A stretch of 64,000 nucleotides of DNA from Mrakia gelida. Taxonomy: Eukaryota; Basidiomycota; Tremellomycetes; Cystofilobasidiales; Mrakiaceae. The notes beneath the pieces were generated by a model, which did no database searches, was not told the DNA's origin, and saw nothing but the letters and a program-made list of their open reading frames with translations. Positions 58,901 to 64,000 of this stretch are shown here, one piece after another. Location: positions 310,001-374,000 of the forward strand of contig BRON01000020.1 in NCBI GenBank assembly GCA_024345305.1, in the 5' to 3' direction. Positions within the stretch are counted from its first letter, which is position 1. Every line of letters begins with the position of its first letter. A program made the position numbers and the translations under genes.

Positions 58901-60788
58901 GCTTCTGGCTCTCAACTCGAGTAGCTCTCCGAACGTCAAGATCGATTCTGTGAGACTTCGGCAAATCCTCGTGTGAGTTCCGCTCGCGTTCGACTGCGTC
59001 GCTTCAGTTCTTCTCACTGACCTAACTCCTCGCTTTTCCTTCCGCTAGAAATCTCTTATCCAACGCGATTCGTTTCACCGCTCCTTCCACTCGACGAAAC
59101 ATCCAAGTCTCGATTGACGTTCGTCGTTTCTCCTCGTTCCCATCTCCTCGTCGCGTCGAGTTTTCTGACGCTCGTCGCCATTTCTGCTGTCGTCCAGGTC
59201 CGACGCAACCCTCCCTGTGATGGCTCTTGCCTTCATCCTCCTCCTTCACTCGCATCCTGTGCCTTTCTTCGCGTCTGGGTCTACGGTTCGGTCGCCGATT
59301 CAGGACCTGGACTCAGTCCTGAAGAACTCTCGCAGCTGTTCCAACGATTCAAGCAGGCGAGCACTTCGACGCACGCCGTATTTGGAGGTTTGTTCGTCAT
59401 TTGGGGCCTTCTCGCTTCGTGTGACCAGCTCGCTGACCCTTCGGCTTCCCGTCCTTTCGCAGGCTCGGGACTGGGCCTCGTTCGTTCCCTCTCGTTCTCG
59501 ATCTCGACACTTGATCTTGACTGACACCTTGCGCTCTTCTCTGCAGTACGTCTGCCGAAGCATCTGTGAACTTTTAGGAGGCCGAATCGAGGTCTCGTCA
59601 TCCACCCAAGGAGAGGGTTCGACCTTTTCGTTCTTCGTCGAAGCTTCGCTCTCGGAACCCAGAGCGCTCCCTCCTTCGCCTCCTCGAGCCGACTCTGGTG
59701 TCTCCGGACTCGGTCTCCTTCCTCCCAAACCGTCTTGGAGAGCGGATAGTCCTGGTTCAGCCCCAAGAGTTCTCGTCGTTGAAGGTGAGCTCCATCTTCC
59801 CTTCGCGTTCGACTGGCGATGAACTGACTCTTCTTTTGCCCTCTTCAATCGCAGACAACCGTGAGCTCCACCTTCCCGTCTCGTTCGACTGACGCGGAAC
59901 TGACTCTTCTCCTACCCTCTCCCACTCGCAGTCATCAACCAGAAAGGTGCGCCTTTCCTTAATCTCACTCGAGGGAGTCACCCGTGCTGACCTCGCCTTC
60001 TCTTGTTCTCCGACAGTCCTCAAACGACAACTCTCCCGCTCAGGTCTCGAGGTCGACGTCGCCGACGATGGATCAGCAGGGATCGACCTCCTTCGTTCAG
60101 CTTCCTCAAAAGGAGAGAGGTACTTGATAGTCCTGATGGATCTCGTGAGTGCTTTCCTCCCTGTTGGACTGTTGGCTCGTGCTGATCGTCGTTTTCGTTC
60201 AACTCGTCTTCGACTCCACCGTAGGAAATGCGTCCGTGTTACTCCCCCTCTTCTCCTCGTCTTCGAGTACTGACTGCAGCTTTATCGTCCCATCTCTTAG
60301 CTGTCATGGACGGGATCACAGCAATCCGAACGATTCGAGAGCTGGAGTCGAAGGGAGAGCTTCCCTCTCCTCGACAGACGGGTGAGTGGCTTCATCTTCC
60401 GCTCGTTCGAATTCCTCTCGCGCCACTGATTCTATACCTCGAATTCCAGTGTATGCTCTCACCGGTAACGCTCGTCAGGGTCAAATCGATCAGGCACTCG
60501 CTTCGGTGAGTGGAGCGCATCCCGTCTCGAATCAAGTCCGCGAGCCAAGACGCGTCGAGCCAGTTCTCCTCTCTCGCTCCAGCTGACCGATCTCTCCCTC
60601 TTCCTTACCCCAGGGAATGGATCATGTACTACTAAAAGTCTGTCTTATCGGCGGATCACTCCGAGACGCGCCCTTTCAGCGCGCGTTTCGCCTTCCCTTC
60701 GCTGACTCGAACCTCTCCTCCTCCCCTCTTCCCTCAGCCTTACAAAATCGACGAGCTCCTGGAGAAGATCTGGAAGCTTCAACACTAG
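52952..60788 (+). CDS. dual hybrid histidine kinase B (paralog of the adjacent kinase)
   Basis: It has the same architecture as the minus-strand paralog, which it matches along its length. The start at 52952 gives MSFETKELSASSLHLALLLP. The PAS segment is YGTRELLESYDWSKTPLGP, then KDWPQSLITTVSIV. HK1 has [20 protein letters not shown] and [13 protein letters not shown]1 has ILIVDDNS, DLMMPVLDG and [11 protein letters not shown]2 has [20 protein letters not shown] and [16 protein letters not shown]2 has VLVVEDNLINQ, VLMDLEMPVMDG and [10 protein letters not shown], ending YKIDELLEKIWKLQH. Phospho-acceptor residues are all present. Oddities: a frame change around 53540-53620, a TAG (55677-55679) where the paralog has Trp, 6-nt and 7-nt microexons, and a GC-AG intron. 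The TAG can be removed by using it as the acceptor. The gene is likely functional if the frame change is a sequencing error. Confidence 0.85.
57657..57722 (+). other. GC-AG intron, absent from the paralog
   Basis: Inside REC1 the coding sequence LLLGAE is followed by a donor GCGAGT instead of GTGAGT. The unit has a CTGAC branch site and ends TTTCAG before DYLPKPFSS. The paralog reads [15 protein letters not shown] without interruption, so both the intron and its non-canonical donor are well supported. Confidence 0.8.
59785..59931 (+). repeat. duplicated introns flanking a 6-nt microexon
   Basis: Introns 59785-59854 (70 nt) and 59861-59931 (71 nt) both begin GTGAGCTCCA. They share CGTTCGACTG and GAACTGACTCTTCT and end TCGCAG. 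By eye about four-fifths of positions agree. Between them is a 6-nt exon, ACAACC (59855-59860). It completes Glu-Asp-Asn-Leu of the REC2 acidic pocket when joined to the flanking exons. A 15-nt exon (59932-59946) follows. Confidence 0.8.
60225..60231 (+). other. 7-nt microexon GAAATGC
   Basis: Between an acceptor GTAG (ending 60224) and a GTCCGT donor (60232) only GAAATGC remains. It is needed to read DLEMPVMDG around the REC2 phospho-acceptor loop. In the paralog the same bases are joined to the downstream exon with no intron. Confidence 0.7.
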
Positions 60789-61458
60789 GCTGGCTGGCTC
60801 TCAAATCCTTCTGGAAGGAGGTATCTCTTTTCTTTCTGGATTCAGACTTCGAGTTCGAACGCGTCTCGTTCTTCTCCCTTCGTCTTAATCTCTCTTTCCT
60901 CTGCATTTATCTCTACATACACGATTGTACGATCTCCACTTTGTTTTTTCTCTGCTCAAACCATACACGTACTTTGCAGCCATGTTCAGTAACCTTTGTT
61001 GTACGATTCGCACCTCATATGCATCCTCCTTTCGTTCTCTCTCGTCGCGCGTCGCAAAAGCTTCGTCCCTTTCTCCGAGTCGCTCCTCATCTGAATCTCG
61101 TCGAGTGCACTTCGAAAGTGATCTCGTATACATTTTGTTACTACCCCAGAACCGGAGCAACGAGAGAAAACGAGACTACAAAAGAGGGAATCGACGCGCG
61201 AGACAAACGAAAACGAGATCGTGGTTGAGTTGAGTTGAGCCCTTCACGGGCTCGTTTTGGGGAGAGCGAAAAGCAAGAGTGAAGAAACGGTACGAAGGGA
61301 GGAAGTGGTAGCATGAAGAAAAGCAAGCGAAAACCCTCGAAAGAGAAGTGAAGCGAAGGGGAAGATCGTGAGAGTCGTATAAACTTGAGGAGGTGCTTAG
61401 GCTATGCGAAGAGGAGATGAGTGCGAGACGGATGAGGATAGGCCAGCGAGGTGAGAGT
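60789..61458. other. convergent intergenic region
   Basis: This 670-bp stretch lies between the kinase stop and the ILV2 stop and should hold both 3' untranslated regions. The part around 60885-61160 is relatively AT-rich for this window. No gene is supported. Confidence 0.4.
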
Positions 61459-64000
61459 TTACTGGATGGTGGGAGGGGTGAGGGAAGCTTCTCGGAGGAG
61501 GGGGTGGAGCTGGAGGGAAGGAGGGACGAGACGAGAAGGGTCAGCGAGGGCGAGAGCGAGGTTAGGAGAAGAAGAGCGAGAGGGAAGGGGAACTCACAAT
61601 CTGCTCGTGAAGAGCCTTGGATCCGGGGACCATGGGGAAGACTGATCGAGAAGAAGAGAAAAAAGCGAAAGAGGTCAGCGTTCGATTCTTCGTCTCGTCG
61701 CGTCTCGTCGTCCTCAACTCCCGACAGGTCCGATCTCGCGTCCAAAGAAGAAGACAAGACTCACCATGCTCGTTCTTGGTAACCTCACACTCCATAACGA
61801 TAGGCTTGGTTCCATCGTACTCGAGGAACTCCTTCATCATCCTCGGGAGATCCTCAGCGCTGGTGCATCGAAGAGCCTTGCAACCCATGGCCTCGGCGAG
61901 CTTGACGAAGTCGGGGTTGGTCATTCGAGTGTGCGAGTATCGGTTCTCGTAGAAGAGGTCTGGAACGAAGGAAGGTCGAAAAAGAGTCAGCTCGAGGCTT
62001 CGAACAAGAACGAAGACGAACGACGCGAACAAGGGAAAGGAAGGACGACTCACCCTGCCACTGAAGAACCATACCCTGGAACTCGTTGTTGAAGATGAGC
62101 ACCTTGACTCCGATGTTGTACTGGGAAGCGGTCTGGAGCTCCATGGCGGTCATGGAGAAGGACGCGTCTCCGTCGATGTCGACGACGGTCTTGTGAGGAG
62201 CGGCGACCTTGGCTCCGATGGCGGAGGGAAGTCCGAAACCCATGGTTCCGAGTCCTCCAGACGAAACTGTTGTGCGAACGAAGAAGGAGAGGGAGAAGAG
62301 TCAGCAAGAGGGAAGAGAGCGAGACGAAACGCGTCGGCGAAGAGGGGACGAGAGAAAGATGATAAGACGTACCCCAGGATCGAGGCGACCTCCATCGGTA
62401 GTGCTGACAAGCCCACATCTGATGCTGTCCGACTCCGGTGGTGATGATGACGTTCTCCTCTGCGAAAAAGAAAAGGCGAAGAAACGACGCGACGACGGTC
62501 AGCTCTCGAGTTCTCCCAACTCTCCCATCGCTCCCTCCTACCCAGGATAGCACTCCTCGTCCAGCCCCCAACCTCTCCAACCGAAGAACGAAAAGGGCGA
62601 TCCAACTCACTTCCAATAGCCTCCGCCTGCCTATCCAACTCCTCAACAACCTCCTGAGGCTTCATCCTCTCTCCCTTCTTACTAGGCACGTAGACGAACG
62701 GGTACTTCTCCTTCCACTCCTTGACCTTGGCGAACCACTCCTTTCGAGGGGAGAACTCGATCTGAGGCACGAGAGCTTCCATGGACGCGACGACGTCTCC
62801 GAGAACGGGGATGGTAGCCTGGACGACCTTGTTGATGTTCTTGGGCTGAATCTCGAAGTGGATGATTCCTCCGTTTCCAGCAGCAGCGGCAGCTCGAGCA
62901 GCGGGGGCGAAGGCTGTTTGCGAGAGAGGGAGAGAGAGAGGAGAGGTCAGAAGACGAAGAAGGAGAGGAAGAGAGAGAGGGAGGGCGGGAAGGAGGGAGG
63001 GAGGGAGGGAGGGAGAGAGACGCGACGAAGGACTCACTATCGACCTTTCCAGTGACTCGATCATCGAACCTAGCTCCGAGAGCGATGATCACATCGGCCT
63101 CCTGCATAGCCAAGTTGGCGTACGCACTCCCGTGCATCCCGAGCATATGCAGCGCTCGATCCTCGATCTTCTCGTCGAAAGCTCCCAATCCCTGAAGGGT
63201 CGTGCACACAGGGATGTTTCCGTTCTTGGAAAGCAACTCGAGGAGCTCGGGACCTCGAGGGCTCGAGAGGACTCCGTTTCCACAGTACACGACGGGTCGC
63301 TTGGCTCCGTTGATGAGTTTGGCGGCGGCGGAGATGAGAGCGTCGTCTCCTGCTGAGGTGGTGGAGGTAGGGGAAGGAAGACCGGGAGCGAGTCCTGGGG
63401 TGATGGACTTGACGAGGATGGGGTGTCGAAGGATACCGGCTGTGATGTCCTTGGGGAGATCGACGAGAACGGGTCCTGGTCGACCGGAGGTGGCGATCTT
63501 GAAGGCTTCGTTGATTCGACGAGGGAGCTCAGAGATGTCCTTGACCATGACGTTCCACTTGGTGCAGGATCGAGAGATACCGATAACGTCGGCCTCCTGG
63601 AAGGCGTCGGATCCGATGGCGGAGGTGGCGACTGAGGAAAAGAAGGAAGGAAGCGAGAGGTCAGCAAGAGAGCGGGAGGAAAGAGCCGACGCGAAAGAGC
63701 GAGCTCACCTTGACCACAGAAGACGACCATGGGGATACCGTCAGAGAGAGCATCCTGCATGGGAGTGATGACATTGGTAGCTCCAGGTCTGTAGAGGAGA
63801 AGAGAGACGGTCGATCAGCTTTAGTCGTGAGCGTCGAAGGAGAAACGAAAAGGGAAATTGAGCTCACCCGGACGTGACGAGACAAACTCCAGGCTTTCCA
63901 GAAACCCTCGCGTATCCCTCAGCCATGTGCCCAGCTCCTTGCTCGTGACGAGGAAGGACAAAGTCGAAGTGTTTCGAGTTGTAGATGGCATCGAAGACGG
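61459..64000 (-). CDS. ILV2: acetolactate synthase catalytic subunit, 5' end cut by window
   Basis: This is a mitochondrial ThDP/FAD enzyme making acetolactate and acetohydroxybutyrate in branched-chain amino-acid synthesis. The visible part starts at [20 protein letters not shown], which contains the catalytic Glu. It continues [97 protein letters not shown] and [10 protein letters not shown]. The ThDP/Mg motif is in [20 protein letters not shown], followed by [12 protein letters not shown] and [12 protein letters not shown]. The last exon, [15 protein letters not shown], ends at 61459. At least eight introns interrupt it. The N-terminal targeting sequence lies beyond the right edge. Ala replaces the Pro usual in GQVPT. 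Confidence 0.93.
62985..63020 (+). repeat. GGGA microsatellite inside an ILV2 intron
   Basis: The plus strand carries GGGAGGGC-type units followed by at least five GGGA repeats. On the gene's sense strand this is a CCCT-rich pyrimidine tract just after the donor. It has several G3 runs with short spacers, so the non-coding strand could form a G-quadruplex. Confidence 0.65.

Noticed and set aside
1..64000. Transposons, CRISPR arrays, prophage or viral remnants
   Set aside because: No reverse transcriptase, transposase or integrase motifs, no terminal repeats with target duplications and no regularly spaced repeats were seen in the translated frames or sequence.

Overview
The window is nuclear DNA of an intron-dense fungus. 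It is almost certainly a basidiomycete, and my best inference is a GC-rich red-yeast-type lineage (Pucciniomycotina). Nearly every gene is cut by short introns of about 65-110 nt with GTGAGT/GTTCGT-type donors, a CTGAC branch site and a pyrimidine tract before CAG. Codon use favours C- or T-ending codons, and the dual hybrid histidine kinase architecture fits basidiomycetes. This placement rests on composition and gene content only. Stop coordinates are included in the gene ranges.

Layout, left to right: (1) 1-969 (-), a small secreted protein cut by the left edge, with a TATA box behind it, then an unresolved spliced-looking minus-strand stretch to about 2.6 kb. (2) 3136-7036 (-), a mitochondrial i-AAA protease (YME1). 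(3) 7398-11593 (-), a secreted GH3 beta-glucosidase. (4) 13288-18795 (+), a polyQ-rich Zn2Cys6 transcription factor divergent from the glucosidase. (5) 18.8-23.2 kb, no supportable protein gene. (6) 23221-24136 (-) and 24363-25557 (+), two divergent hypothetical genes, the second with an apparent frameshift. (7) 25955-27340 (-) and 27518-30354 (+), a MYND zinc-finger protein head-to-head with a TPR-SET protein. (8) 31061-34722 (-), the Cdc48/ubiquitin adaptor DOA1. (9) 35194-38614 (+), a Pho4/NUC-1-like bHLH factor. (10) 39233-40360 (+), a DUF4336-type protein, converging on 40479-42896 (-), cystathionine gamma-synthase. (11) 43384-51397 (-) and 52952-60788 (+), two large head-to-head paralogous dual hybrid histidine kinases, each PAS-HK-REC-HK-REC. 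(12) 61459-64000 (-), acetolactate synthase ILV2, cut by the right edge.

Most genes are unlinked housekeeping or regulatory functions. The main biological interest is the inverted pair of dual histidine kinases. Their proteins stay very similar, yet their introns differ at several positions. Some paralog-specific introns resemble the neighbouring intron and leave coding microexons of 6, 7 and 10 nt, and one has a GC donor. This looks like recent intron gain. Several genes also show single-base frame breaks, mostly at homopolymers, so residual assembly indels must be considered before calling pseudogenes.
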